Source: JAFGBI01 sp964480725 (lineage in GTDB: Bacteria; Myxococcota_A; Polyangia; Polyangiales; Polyangiaceae). From it: a stretch of DNA of 64,000 bases. This document shows positions 41,686 through 51,174 of this stretch, one piece after another. The stretch spans positions 1 through 64,000 of the forward strand of contig CAYZQO010000019.1 of the NCBI GenBank assembly GCA_964480725.1. Reading direction: 5' to 3'. Positions within the stretch are counted from its first letter, which is position 1, and the number at the start of each line of letters is the position of its first letter. The position numbers and the translations under genes were made by a program. The notes below the pieces were generated by a model. The model saw only the letters and a program-made list of their open reading frames with translations. It searched no databases and was not told the DNA's origin.

Positions 41686-42918
41686 TCAGGGCGCCAGCCG
41701 CCGCCGGGCGTGACGGCGGCCGGGGTCCGGGGTGAGTCCGTCACCGCCCAGGGACGTGGCGCTGAGGTCCGACACCCGGGCGACGATCCGCTCCACCCCG
41801 CGCTCGAAGAGCGCCTCCGGGGTCAGGAGGCTCACGATCAGGCAGGGTCCAAGGTCGAAGTCGTAGAGCCACCCCGGCTGACAGACGACGTCGTCACACT
41901 CGAGCAGGGTGAGCACCCACTCGTCCTCGGTGGCGGTCGCCGGCAGCCGCAACGTCGCCACCCAGCCCGCCTCGAGGTCGAGCAGGGTCACCGGTGTGTC
42001 CACGCAGGCGGCGCGGAGCCGGGTGAGGTTCTGGGCCAGGCGCGCCCGGAGCGCGGTCACCGTGGGCTCGCTCGTGCGCAGGAGCGTCGGGAGGGCGAGC
42101 TGCACGGGAGTCCCTACGGAGAGGACCGCGTCGGCGGCGATCTCGAGCCGCGACCGGGCTGCCGTCACCTGGTCCGGAGGTCCCCCGATCCCCAACCAGG
42201 CAAGCTTGAGCTGGGGCAGCGCGCAGCGCTTGGAGAGCCCGTCGAGCGCGAACACGAGCACGCTGTCCTCGACCAGAGCGCTCGGCACCCGACCGGGGCG
42301 CTCGTCATGCACGTAGCGGCCGAACACCTCGTCGGAGATGATCGGGAGCCCCAGGCGGGCGAGCGCCGTGAGCTCGTCGCGACCGAGACGCGAGCCCGTC
42401 GGGTTGTTGGGGCTGACCACCACCACGCCGCGCGTGCGCGGGGTGCGGAGGGACGCGACTCGCTCGACGTCGAGGTACCACGCACCGTCGTACGTCAGCG
42501 GGTAGTCGACGAGCCCAATGCCCGCGAGCCGGGCGAGGTGATCGAGCAGGGGATAGCTCGGCCGCGGCACCAGGAGCTGATCGCCCGGATCGCCGAGGAG
42601 CTGGAAGACGAGCCCGTAGGCCTCGCTGGTGCTGGCGGTGAGGAGCAAGCGCTCAGGCGTGATCGGAACGCCCTCGGCGCTCCAGGCCGCCGCCACGGCC
42701 GCGCGCGCCACGGCCGCGCCGAGCGGGTGTGGATCGTACTGGGCCCCGCCGACGTCCGCGAGCGCAGCCGTCACCGCCGCCCAGTCGAGGGGCAGCCCCA
42801 CGACGGTGGGGTTGGACACGGTCAGATCGATCTTGCCTCGGCCCGCGGCGCGCGCGGCCGCGATCCGCTGGGCGAGCGGGTTGGGGGCTGCGTCGACGGA
42901 GCTCCGGATGGAGTACAA
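41686..42918 (-). CDS. PLP-dependent class I/II aminotransferase
   Basis: 410 residues of fold type I. Visible are DLTVSNPTVVGLP at the N-terminus, LLTASTSEAYGLVFQLLGDPG, VVVVSPNNPTG, ISDEVFGRYV (Asp for the pyridine N) and SKRCALPQLKLAW with the Schiff-base Lys. TTG 42918 is favoured because the conserved N-terminal segment (LYSIRSSVDAAPNPLAQ) starts there; an ATG at 43068 adds 50 unrelated residues. Substrate cannot be deduced; relatives include alanine/valine-type and tyrosine-type aminotransferases. Ends 13 bases from the convergent MYXO-CTERM gene. Confidence 0.85.
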   Translation of the reverse strand: MYSIRSSVDAAPNPLAQRIAAARAAGRGKIDLTVSNPTVVGLPLDWAAVTAALADVGGAQYDPHPLGAAVARAAVAAAWSAEGVPITPERLLLTASTSEAYGLVFQLLGDPGDQLLVPRPSYPLLDHLARLAGIGLVDYPLTYDGAWYLDVERVASLRTPRTRGVVVVSPNNPTGSRLGRDELTALARLGLPIISDEVFGRYVHDERPGRVPSALVEDSVLVFALDGLSKRCALPQLKLAWLGIGGPPDQVTAARSRLEIAADAVLSVGTPVQLALPTLLRTSEPTVTALRARLAQNLTRLRAACVDTPVTLLDLEAGWVATLRLPATATEDEWVLTLLECDDVVCQPGWLYDFDLGPCLIVSLLTPEALFERGVERIVARVSDLSATSLGGDGLTPDPGRRHARRRLAP

Positions 42919-43136
42919 GCGCCCCGAGGATCGGCCACGGGACGCCCCCGCACAAGGGTCAGCGCCCCTTGCCACCCCGGTAACCGCCCGGGATTGGGGC
43001 AGTTCCGGCCATGAGCGTGACCGCCCGGCGCAGACTTCGCCGGGAGCAGCGGCCACTTCGTCGCTCACCCTGGGGAGCCGAGTGCCCGCGAATTCGATCC
43101 ACGCGACCGGCCTGCGGTGTAGGGTGCGACGCGTCG
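42919..43136. promoter_or_regulatory. Divergent region aminotransferase / TraB-family gene
   Basis: A 218-base region between divergent starts must hold both promoters. No palindrome or consensus box was identified. Open frames entering it are extensions of the two flanking genes. Confidence 0.3.
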
Positions 43137-44306
43137 ATGCCAGGACCGAGCAACGTCACCCGCCTCGATCTCCCCGACAAGGAGATCCACGTGGTCGGAA
43201 CGGCCCATGTGTCCCGCGCGAGCGTGGCTGAGGTGGAGGCGGTGATCGACGCGATCCACCCCGACACGGTGTGCGTGGAGCTCGACGAGCTCCGGTACCG
43301 GTCCCTCCTCGACGCTGAGTACTGGCGGACGCTCGACGTCGCGTCGATCGTCCGGGAAGGTCGCGTCGGGGCGGTGCTGGCGAGCATCGTGCTCGCGTCG
43401 GTCCAGAAGCGGGTCGGCGATAAGCTTGGGATCCGACCAGGGGCGGAGATGCTCGCCGCAGCGCGACGAGCGGAGACGATCGGGGCCAACCTGGTCCTGG
43501 CCGATCGGAGCATCCAGGTCACGTTCCACCGCACCTGGCACAACCTTGGCACCCTGAACCGGCTCAAGCTCCTCGCCTTCCTGGTGATGGCACCACTGTC
43601 GGCGATCGAGGAGGACATCGACGCCGAAGCGGTCGAGCGCCTCAAGGAGGAGGGCTCGATGAACGACATGATGTCGGAGTTCGCCAAGGCGATGCCGCAG
43701 GTCAAGGAGCCGCTGATCGACGAGCGGAACCAGTACCTGATGTCGATGGTGCGGGAGGCGCCCGGCCCAAAGGTGGTCGCGGTGGTGGGGGCGGCGCACG
43801 TGGGTGGCATGGTCGCCGACTTTGACCGCCCCATCGATCGCCAGGCGCTGCTCGAGATCCCGCGGCCCCTGGCCCTCCAACGCGCCCTCCCCTGGGCGAT
43901 CCCCGTGCTGGGGCTCGGCCTCGTCACCGCGGCGCTCTTCCGCCAGGACCCACCGAGCCTGATCGCGCTCTTGCTTGCCTGGTGCGTTTCGACGGCAACC
44001 GTCGGACTCGTCGCCACCGCCGCCGCCGGCGGCAAGCCGCTCACGGTGCTGCTCGCGACGCTGGCGTCGCCCATCGCGTGTCTGGTGCCCGCGCTCCCGC
44101 TCGAGGTGATCACCGGCCGGGTCGAGACGCACCTACGCCAGCCGCGGCCGGAGGACGGTCAGCACCTCCTCGAGGATTTCGCGTCCCTCCGCGGCATCTA
44201 CCGCAACCGGGCCGCGCGCGTGCTGCTCGTGGCGCTGCTGTCCCGCGCGGGCACCGCGGTCGGCGCGGTGGTCGGCGCGGCCTCCCTGATCTGGGCCCTG
44301 CTTTGA
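43137..44306 (+). CDS. TraB/PrgY-family membrane protein
   Basis: 389 residues. The N-terminal half has IHVVGTAHVSRAS, VCVELDELRYRSLL and VVGAAHVGGM, the GxxH..E..GxxH set of the TraB/GumN/ChaN-like fold. The C-terminal half has four membrane helices (for example ALPWAIPVLGLGLVTAALF). The family includes PrgY, which limits peptide pheromone activity in enterococci; a peptidase-like role is suspected but not shown here. ATG 43137 precedes the first strand directly; an earlier frame is Arg-rich. Confidence 0.8.
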   Translation: MPGPSNVTRLDLPDKEIHVVGTAHVSRASVAEVEAVIDAIHPDTVCVELDELRYRSLLDAEYWRTLDVASIVREGRVGAVLASIVLASVQKRVGDKLGIRPGAEMLAAARRAETIGANLVLADRSIQVTFHRTWHNLGTLNRLKLLAFLVMAPLSAIEEDIDAEAVERLKEEGSMNDMMSEFAKAMPQVKEPLIDERNQYLMSMVREAPGPKVVAVVGAAHVGGMVADFDRPIDRQALLEIPRPLALQRALPWAIPVLGLGLVTAALFRQDPPSLIALLLAWCVSTATVGLVATAAAGGKPLTVLLATLASPIACLVPALPLEVITGRVETHLRQPRPEDGQHLLEDFASLRGIYRNRAARVLLVALLSRAGTAVGAVVGAASLIWALL

Positions 44307-44433
44307 CCCCGAGCGCGGCCACCGGAGCGGCAAGCTGCCAGCGCCGCGGCGGCTGATCGTGGCACCGCGACGGGGAGCGCGAAACGCCTCCCTACCTCAC
44401 GCCCGCCGCGGTACGCTCCCCGACGGAGGATCG

Positions 44434-45432
44434 ATGTCGACACCCCAGTCGGAATGGCCGGGCTTCGGCGACGTGCCCGAGGACGCGGATCTCACGCTGA
44501 CGCGCCCCGAGAGCCAGGAGCTCGCTCGGTGGGTCTGGCAGGACGGCGAGATCCGAGACGGGGACCGCATCAGCGTGCACTATTACGCGAACTCGCTCCA
44601 CTACGGCACCGCCGTGTTCGAGGGGATCCGCTGCTACCCGACGGAGCGGGGCCCCGCCCTGGTGCGCCCGCGCGATCACGTGGACCGCATGTTGAGCGCG
44701 GCGCAGCTCTATGGAATGCGCGTCCCCTACGCCGCCGACGATCTGGTCCGCGCCGCCATCGAGGTCACCCGCCGCAACGGGGTCGATCACGCCTACCTCC
44801 GGCCCATCGCGTGGTTCGGCTACGGTCCCATCGACCTGAAGCCGCGACAGGTGTGCCCAGTGCAGGTCCTGATCGCGGTGCGGCGCCTCGGGACCTTCCT
44901 CGGTGAGGGCGCCCTCCGCAACGGGATCAAGGTGGTGACGTCGAGCTGGCGGCGCCTGCACCACACCATGCTACCGGTGATGGCGAAGGCGAGCGGGCAC
45001 TATGCGAACAGCGTCCTCGCGGCGCACGAAGCGCTCGATCGCGGTGCCGACGACGCGCTGCTGCTCAACGCCGAGGGCACGGTGTCCGGCGTCACGGGCG
45101 GGAACGTCTTCTTCCTGCGGGGCGGGCGGCTCCACACCAACGACGAGAGCTCGTCGATCGTCCCCGGCATCACCCGCGACTGCATCCTAACGCTGGCGCG
45201 CGCGCACGACCTCCCGGTCGTCGTCCGCGCCTTCACGCGGGAGGAACTGCTCCGCGCCGACGAGGTCTTCCTCACCGGAACGGCGGCGGAGGTGACGCCG
45301 GTCCGCGAGCTCGACGGCGTGGAGTTTCCCACTGGACGGCGCACCTTCGGCGCCCTCTTCCAGCGCGCCTATCTCCGAGCCGTCACCGGCAAGACCCCCG
45401 AGCACGCCGACTGGCTCACACCGGTGACCTGA
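44434..45432 (+). CDS. ilvE: Branched-chain aminotransferase-like protein (IlvE)
   Basis: 332 residues, fold type IV PLP enzyme. YANSLHYGTAVFEGIRCY, YLRPIAWFGYGPI and MAKASGHYANSVLA with Schiff-base Lys185 fit branched-chain aminotransferases, which interconvert Leu/Ile/Val and their keto acids. The usual cofactor loop ExGSGENxF is changed: EGTVSGVTGGNVF has Gly219 where the Glu that bonds the pyridine nitrogen of PLP normally sits. Activity or specificity may therefore differ. GGAGGATCG before ATG 44434 decides the start. It is followed by a strong hairpin. Confidence 0.8.
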   Translation: MSTPQSEWPGFGDVPEDADLTLTRPESQELARWVWQDGEIRDGDRISVHYYANSLHYGTAVFEGIRCYPTERGPALVRPRDHVDRMLSAAQLYGMRVPYAADDLVRAAIEVTRRNGVDHAYLRPIAWFGYGPIDLKPRQVCPVQVLIAVRRLGTFLGEGALRNGIKVVTSSWRRLHHTMLPVMAKASGHYANSVLAAHEALDRGADDALLLNAEGTVSGVTGGNVFFLRGGRLHTNDESSSIVPGITRDCILTLARAHDLPVVVRAFTREELLRADEVFLTGTAAEVTPVRELDGVEFPTGRRTFGALFQRAYLRAVTGKTPEHADWLTPVT

Positions 45433-45741
45433 ACGGCACCCAATAGACCGCTGCCCGGGACGAACCCGGGCAGCGCAAGAGGTCGAGCAACCGGTAGTAC
45501 GGGGACTCGACCGCAACGTCGGAGCCATCGGGATGGGATGGGGAGGGCACGGCTCCGACGCCCGCGCCGATTGAAGCGGCCAGCACCGCCGCGCGTCAAG
45601 CAAAGAGCGCCAGGAAGATCGCCCGGCGCACGACGCGATTGAGCCATTGGTGCAACTTTTTGTCCTCGCGCAAGCGGATTGATATTTCCGTGTTCGGAAG
45701 AGCAATCCCGGCACCGGCACCGACGCCGCCGCCCTCACGGG
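45433..45741. other. Convergent gap after ilvE
   Basis: This 309-base stretch contains the hairpin at 45449-45475 and then a slightly AT-richer part (about 45600-45700, including GATATTTCC) that precedes the stop of the minus-strand lipoprotein gene. No coding sequence, RNA gene or repeat was recognised. Confidence 0.4.
45449..45475. terminator. Terminator hairpin after ilvE
   Basis: An 11-bp perfect stem (core CTGCCCGGG/CCCGGGCAG) with a 5-base ACGAA loop starts 17 bases after the ilvE stop. It lies between convergent genes, so it may work both ways. No T-tract follows. Confidence 0.6.
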
Positions 45742-46428
45742 TCAGCGCGCGGCGTGCGCCGTGACGGTGGCGCTCCCACGCTGCAGCTCGATGAGCTCGG
45801 CGCGGTAGATGATCCCACCGTCCTTCGACTCGATCACGCCACCGACATCCCGCCCCGGCAGGTCGGCGCTGGTCGCCACCGTCAAGGTCGCCGGCTCGTC
45901 CCCCACGACAACGCGGTATCGCGCGACCAGGCAGTCGTGCGCAGTCTCGCCCACGAGGCAGGTTTCTTCCTTCCGCGACAGGCGCCCGACGTTGGCGTCC
46001 GCAGAGAATGCGGTCTGCTCGATCCAGGTTTCGAAATCGGCCCGGTCGACCGGCATCTCGGTGGTGCCCTCCAGTCGCGCCACAGACGCGATCTCGAAAC
46101 TGGAGGCGGTCCGGCGCACGCGGAAGCGCGCCGTCTCGTCGCCGCTGGCGATGGTGTAGTCGACGACGAAGTCCTTCCCCTCGTGGGCGCGGATCTCCTC
46201 GGTGATCGTGATCGGCTCGCTGCGGTAGGTACCGCTGAAGCGGTAGACGGCGACGTCACCGACACGCCGGTCGAGCAGGTCGCGGCCGGCGACCGTCGCG
46301 ACCTCCTCCGCTTCGGCGGCGGGGGCAGCGGCCCGATCGGCGCTCGCGGGGGTGGCAGGGATGGCAGCGCTTCCGCAGGCCACGGCGAGCCCTGCGAGCG
46401 CGAACGAGACGAGCAGCTTTGGCGCCAT
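45742..46428 (-). CDS. Predicted lipoprotein, unknown
   Basis: 228 residues, signal ending LAVACGS. After an Ala-rich linker (about 22-50) the mature domain is likely beta-rich: VGDVAVYRFSGTYRSEPITI, FVVDYTIASGDETARFRVRR, then ETCLVGETAHDCLVARYRVV with a Cys pair. It recalls lipid- or lipoprotein-localisation-type sandwiches, but no family was recognised. The gene is a single unit with its start 85 bases from the P-type ATPase stop on the same strand. Confidence 0.65.
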   Translation of the reverse strand: MAPKLLVSFALAGLAVACGSAAIPATPASADRAAAPAAEAEEVATVAGRDLLDRRVGDVAVYRFSGTYRSEPITITEEIRAHEGKDFVVDYTIASGDETARFRVRRTASSFEIASVARLEGTTEMPVDRADFETWIEQTAFSADANVGRLSRKEETCLVGETAHDCLVARYRVVVGDEPATLTVATSADLPGRDVGGVIESKDGGIIYRAELIELQRGSATVTAHAAR

Positions 46429-46513
46429 GACGTGCCGTCTGTCACCCTCGGCCGCGACGGGCCAAATTTGCGGAGGTCAATCCCACGCCAGCTCCGCCCA
46501 GCCGTGGCAGGAG

Positions 46514-49500
46514 TCAGCCCGCGCTCCCGGAGGGATCGGCCGCCTCCGCGGGACGCTGGCCCGTTCCGAGGGCCTCGGGCCTGGCGGACGGCGCCACGTC
46601 GAACGCCCCTCCAGCGCCCGTGAGCGCAGATCCAAGCCAGGCATCGACTCCCAGTCGCTCCCCGAGCGACTCCACCGCCTGCGGCAGGATCAACGAAGCC
46701 CCGGTCGCCGCCCCGGAGGCGACGATCGCTGTGACCCACCCCGACGGGCCGAGCGGTTGGCAGCCGAAGATGTGGCTGATGCCCGGGGACTGCACGATGG
46801 CGCCGAGGACGGCCGCCGACGCGAGGCTCGTCGTCAGGACCGGCACGCTGACCCCCCCCGACGCCAGCGTCTGCCCGAGCTGCGCCCCGACCAGGGCGAC
46901 GAGCCCCACCGTGCGGGCCCGCTCCGCGCTCCCCGAGAGGCGGGCGACGGTCCAGGCCGCGCCGGCCCCGGCCGCGGTGACAAAGGCCCGCGACGCGATG
47001 TCCCGATCGAGCAGGCGCCCGAGCGAAGCGTCGGGCCCCTCGCGGGCCAGCGCTACCAGCGAGGACTCGGCGGTGGGGCGCAGCGCGACGGCCATCGCGG
47101 GCGCGACGTCGGTGAGCAGGTTCACCAGGAGGAGCTGGCGCGGGTCGAGCGGCGGCTTGCCATCGATGAGCCCACCCGCGAGCGCGAAGCCGATCTCGCC
47201 GAGGTTGCCGCCGACGAGGATCGAAACGGCGTCGCGCACCGATGCCCAGAGCGCCCGTCCCTCGACGATCGCGTCGACGACGGTGTCGATGCGCTCGTCG
47301 GTCACCACGACGTCGGCAGCAACGCGAGCGGCCGAGGTGCTGCGCTCCCCGAGGGCGATGCCGACGTCGGCCAGCCGAATCGCCGGAGCGTCGTTGGCGC
47401 CGTCCCCCACCATCGCGACCACCCGACCGCGGCGCTGGAACGCGCGGACCACGCGGACCTTCTGCGCCGGCGCGACCCGCGCGAAGACCCGAACCTGCTC
47501 GACCCGCTCGTCGAGCTCCGCGTCGCTCATCCGCGCGAGCTCGGGACCGGTGAGCACGTCCCCCGCCGGCAGCCCTAGCTCTGCGGCGATGGCCTTGGCG
47601 GTGCCGGGGTGGTCCCCCGTCGCCATCACGGTCCGCACGCCGGCCCGATCGAGGCGCGCGATCGCGGCGGCCGCGGAGGGCCGGACGGGGTCGCTGAAGG
47701 TGAGGAAGCCGCGAAACTCAAGCCCCGTGGGGCGAGCGAGCGAGACGGCGTCCGCGGTCGGCTCGACCACCCGCTCGGCGACCGCAAGCACACGCAGCCC
47801 GCGCCGCGCGAGCAGCCCTGCCAGCACATGGAGCTGACCATGCGCCACCGCGTCGAGGGGGACGGTCGCGCCCGCGCGGCGCCAGAAGCCGCATTGCTTG
47901 AGCACGGCTTCTGGCGCCCCCTTCACGGACAGGATGCGTCCAGCGTCGGCGCCAGCGAGGCTCGCGTGGAAGCCGCGTCCGGCCTCGAAGGTGAGCTCCT
48001 GGTCGCGGCGCCAGCCGGGGCAGTCCGCCTGCGGGACGAGACCGAGGCGGGCAGCGGCGCGCACCAGTGCAGCGTCCGTCGGGTCCGCCGGTGTCTCGCT
48101 GGTGCGCCGCACGGCGGTGGCGCGCAGGCCGATGGCGAGCGCGGACAGCCGCGCTGCCGACGGGGATCCGGCGCTCTCCTCGACGACGCCATCCGAGACG
48201 CTAGCGAGCTCGATGCGTCCCTCGGTGATGGTGCCCGTCTTGTCGACGCAGAGGATCTCGACGCGACCGAGCGCCTCGATCGCGCTCGGATTTCGTACCA
48301 GCGCGCCACGCCGAGCCAGGCGCTTGGCGCTGGCGAGCTCAGCCGCGGTCGCGAGAAGTGGGAGCCCCTCGGGCACCGACGCCACCGCGAGGCTGACGCC
48401 GGAGCCGACCAGATCCCGGAGCTTCTTGCCCCGAAGCAACCCGAAGCCGACGAGCCCCACTCCCGAGGCGAGCGCGACCGGCCCCGTCAGGTTGATGAGC
48501 GACTGCAATCGTCGGTCGACCCCGCTCTGGTTTTTGGCGCGCGAGGACCCGAGGGCCGCACGTCGCGCCTCGGTGTCGTCCCCCGCCGCGACCACCACGG
48601 CGGTGGCGCGTCCGGAGGCGATGGCGGTGCCCTCGAACAGCATCGAGCTTCGATCCGCCAACGCCGACTGGAAGCTCGGCGACGCGGTCTTGAACACCGG
48701 GAGGGACTCGCCGGTGAGGCTGGAGGCGTCGACCTCGAGCGACGCGGCGTCGATGACCCGGCAGTCGGCGGGGACCACGTCGCCCGCATAGAGCTCGATC
48801 ACATCCCCCTGCACGAGGTCGTCGGCGTCCACCTCCTGGCGGCTGCCGGCGCGCCGCGCGACGGCCCGTCGACGGGTGGTGCGGGACAGATCGCGGATGG
48901 CGCGCTCGGTGAGGAAACGCTGTAGCCCTCCCACGACGGCGTTGAAGGCGACGACCCCCCCGACCATCCCTGCGTCCGTCATCGAGCCGACCACGGCAGA
49001 GAGACCGGCGCCGGCGGCGAGCAGCGGCGCCAGCGGGTTGAAAAGCTCGTCCGTGATCGCCTCGGTGAGCTCCACCAGCGCCGGGCGTTCGCGGCGCCGG
49101 GCGGGCCGGCGGCGCAGGATCTCGCTCTTGAGCAGCCCCTTCTCCGAGGTGCCCAGCCGCCGCAGGACCCCCTCCGGGTCGAGGGCATGCCAAGGGGTGC
49201 GATCGCGCGCCCGCGGCGGCGCCCTCCGGTCGAGCTCGAACGAAGCCCGCAGAGCGTTGGCCATCGCGACCAGGGTCGCCGTGTTGACGACCGCCAGCAC
49301 GCGACCCGTGGTCACCGGCGCGGTGCCTCCCGCGGCGACGAGCGCCCCGAGGGTGGCGGAGCCGAGCGCGATGTTGACGCTCTGGCGGGCGACGTCGCGG
49401 GCAGCGACGCAGGCGTCGAGCAGGAAGCGCACGTCGGAGAACTCGGCGCGACAGATCAGGTGCGCGCCCCAGGGGGCAGACTCGCCCGCACGCATCAGAC

Positions 49501-51004
49501 CGATGCCACAGTCCGCGCTTGCGAGCGCCGTCGCCTGCGCCGCCGTCCCGACGAAGGCCACCGTCCGCCCCTCCCGCTGCAGCCGCTGGATCCCGACCTC
49601 GAACGGCACCAAGGTGGGGAGCACGTCGTCGGCGTCGACCCCCTGGAGCCAGGTTTCGTCGACGCCGCCAAGCACGACCCGCATCCCGGCTGCGTGGGCG
49701 GCGCTGATCAGCTCCTCGGCGCCGGTCTGGGCAACGACCCGCATCTCGACCACGGCGACCAGGTGCGCGTCGCGGACGAGCGCCAGCGTCAGGGCGCCCG
49801 AGCGCGCTAGAGCGGCGCTCCGCAGCGCGAGTGCCGGCGGAGGCTGGGGGCGCAACAGCGCAGGGGGGCCGAGCGTCCACTCGTCGCGGGTCTGACAGTC
49901 GACCGGGTGCTCGGGATCGAACAGCGCCTGGACCTGAGAACGCACCGCCTCCAGGTCGACCGAGCCGTCGGACAGGATCTCCCCCACCGAGAACCGACCC
50001 CGGCTCAGCAGGTCTCCCTGGAGCAGAAGGCAGTCGACGCGGTCGAGGCGCCGCAGCACGTGTGAGTCGAGCACGACGACCGAGCGCGCCGCGAGGGACC
50101 TGGCGAGCTCCGCTACGAAGACATCTCGACCGAGCGTCGCAGGCTTGGGGAGGGCGCCAAAGAGCGCAGCCACCGACCGCTGCAGGTCGCGCGTGGCGAG
50201 GAAGCTCACGCCGAAGCCCGCGAGCGAGAGGACCCAGGCACGATCCGAGTACTCCTCCACCGGGCCGCGCGGCCGCGCGACGGGCCGCACGGCGGGGCAG
50301 GCCGAAGCGGGCAGATGCTCGGCGCGCTCCGCCGTGAGCTCCGCCTCGCGCTGCACCCATGCCTGGTGCAGTGCCTCCACCTCGACCAGGCGCGACCGCT
50401 TGTGCAGCGCATCCACGAGCGAGCTCATGGGGCGCTGCGCGACCGCGTGAGTCACGGAAGAGAGCAGCTCGAGCACGTGCTCGGCGCGCTCCGGCCCCAG
50501 GCGCTCGGTCACCAGCTCGCGCAGTCGGGTCGACCGGACGAGCGCGACGGCGCTGAGCGCGTGACCGGCGAGAGCGGAGGGGCGCAGGGGTGACACCCGG
50601 AGCGCCAAGCCCACCGCGGCTGCCAAGGCGTCGGCGACGAGCTCCATCCGGAGCCGGTCGATGGGCGCCGAATCCGCGGGGTGCTCCGGGCCGAAATCGG
50701 TGCCGGGCTCGGCGTAGATCTCAGCTTGATTCTCGGCGGCGGCGACGAGCGCCTCGAGTTCGGATAGGGCGCAGGCGCCTCGCTCGAACGCGAACACGAC
50801 GCGCCGCGTGTGCGGGTTCACCTCGACCCAACGGACGGCAGGCAGCGACCGGGAACCGGCCTCAACGGCCCGAGTGAAGGCGGCGAGCTCCTCCCCCTCG
50901 ACGGGCCGGTACTCGACGTGCGCGCGGACCTCCGTGAGGTATGCCCGACGCGAGCGTGGCGCGAGCGTCCCGAGCACCGATCCCAGGGTGGCGCGGAGGT
51001 CCAT
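46514..51004 (-). CDS. Giant CtpH/CtpI-like P-type ATPase
   Basis: 1,496 residues. The C-terminal 900 residues are a full P-type ATPase: SSLTGESLPV, SVPEGLPLL, CVDKTGTITEG with phosphorylated Asp921, VMATGDHPGTAKAI and MVGDGANDAPAIRLADVGIALG, then membrane helices. The N-terminal half looks like a decayed second copy: VDCLLLQGDLLSRGR (Gln329 where Asp of DKTGT would be) and GIGLMRAGES..CRAEFSDVRFLLDAC. This two-half layout and length match mycobacterial CtpH/CtpI proteins of about 1,540-1,630 residues; their ion is not well settled. ATG 51004 is near an AGGTGG site; the frame is open to 51157. Alternative: a calcium/magnesium or heavy-metal pump. Confidence 0.85.
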   Translation of the reverse strand: MDLRATLGSVLGTLAPRSRRAYLTEVRAHVEYRPVEGEELAAFTRAVEAGSRSLPAVRWVEVNPHTRRVVFAFERGACALSELEALVAAAENQAEIYAEPGTDFGPEHPADSAPIDRLRMELVADALAAAVGLALRVSPLRPSALAGHALSAVALVRSTRLRELVTERLGPERAEHVLELLSSVTHAVAQRPMSSLVDALHKRSRLVEVEALHQAWVQREAELTAERAEHLPASACPAVRPVARPRGPVEEYSDRAWVLSLAGFGVSFLATRDLQRSVAALFGALPKPATLGRDVFVAELARSLAARSVVVLDSHVLRRLDRVDCLLLQGDLLSRGRFSVGEILSDGSVDLEAVRSQVQALFDPEHPVDCQTRDEWTLGPPALLRPQPPPALALRSAALARSGALTLALVRDAHLVAVVEMRVVAQTGAEELISAAHAAGMRVVLGGVDETWLQGVDADDVLPTLVPFEVGIQRLQREGRTVAFVGTAAQATALASADCGIGLMRAGESAPWGAHLICRAEFSDVRFLLDACVAARDVARQSVNIALGSATLGALVAAGGTAPVTTGRVLAVVNTATLVAMANALRASFELDRRAPPRARDRTPWHALDPEGVLRRLGTSEKGLLKSEILRRRPARRRERPALVELTEAITDELFNPLAPLLAAGAGLSAVVGSMTDAGMVGGVVAFNAVVGGLQRFLTERAIRDLSRTTRRRAVARRAGSRQEVDADDLVQGDVIELYAGDVVPADCRVIDAASLEVDASSLTGESLPVFKTASPSFQSALADRSSMLFEGTAIASGRATAVVVAAGDDTEARRAALGSSRAKNQSGVDRRLQSLINLTGPVALASGVGLVGFGLLRGKKLRDLVGSGVSLAVASVPEGLPLLATAAELASAKRLARRGALVRNPSAIEALGRVEILCVDKTGTITEGRIELASVSDGVVEESAGSPSAARLSALAIGLRATAVRRTSETPADPTDAALVRAAARLGLVPQADCPGWRRDQELTFEAGRGFHASLAGADAGRILSVKGAPEAVLKQCGFWRRAGATVPLDAVAHGQLHVLAGLLARRGLRVLAVAERVVEPTADAVSLARPTGLEFRGFLTFSDPVRPSAAAAIARLDRAGVRTVMATGDHPGTAKAIAAELGLPAGDVLTGPELARMSDAELDERVEQVRVFARVAPAQKVRVVRAFQRRGRVVAMVGDGANDAPAIRLADVGIALGERSTSAARVAADVVVTDERIDTVVDAIVEGRALWASVRDAVSILVGGNLGEIGFALAGGLIDGKPPLDPRQLLLVNLLTDVAPAMAVALRPTAESSLVALAREGPDASLGRLLDRDIASRAFVTAAGAGAAWTVARLSGSAERARTVGLVALVGAQLGQTLASGGVSVPVLTTSLASAAVLGAIVQSPGISHIFGCQPLGPSGWVTAIVASGAATGASLILPQAVESLGERLGVDAWLGSALTGAGGAFDVAPSARPEALGTGQRPAEAADPSGSAG

Positions 51005-51174
51005 TCGCCACCTAGATGACACGGATCGGCCGAGAGCTGAACGGGGCAACCGGGGTCGGGCCGATTGCCTGGCCCCGGCGCCGGGTGGCCGGGCCGCGCG
51101 AACGGCCCCGAGGGCCTCCACCGCGCGGCCCCTTGGCCGAGGAGCGACCTCGCGCATGACGGAGGCGCGGGTTC
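51005..51174. promoter_or_regulatory. Divergent region ATPase / acyltransferase
   Basis: The 170 bases between two divergent genes should carry both promoters. The acyltransferase side contains GGAGG 9 bases before its GTG start. No operator-like repeat was seen. Confidence 0.3.
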
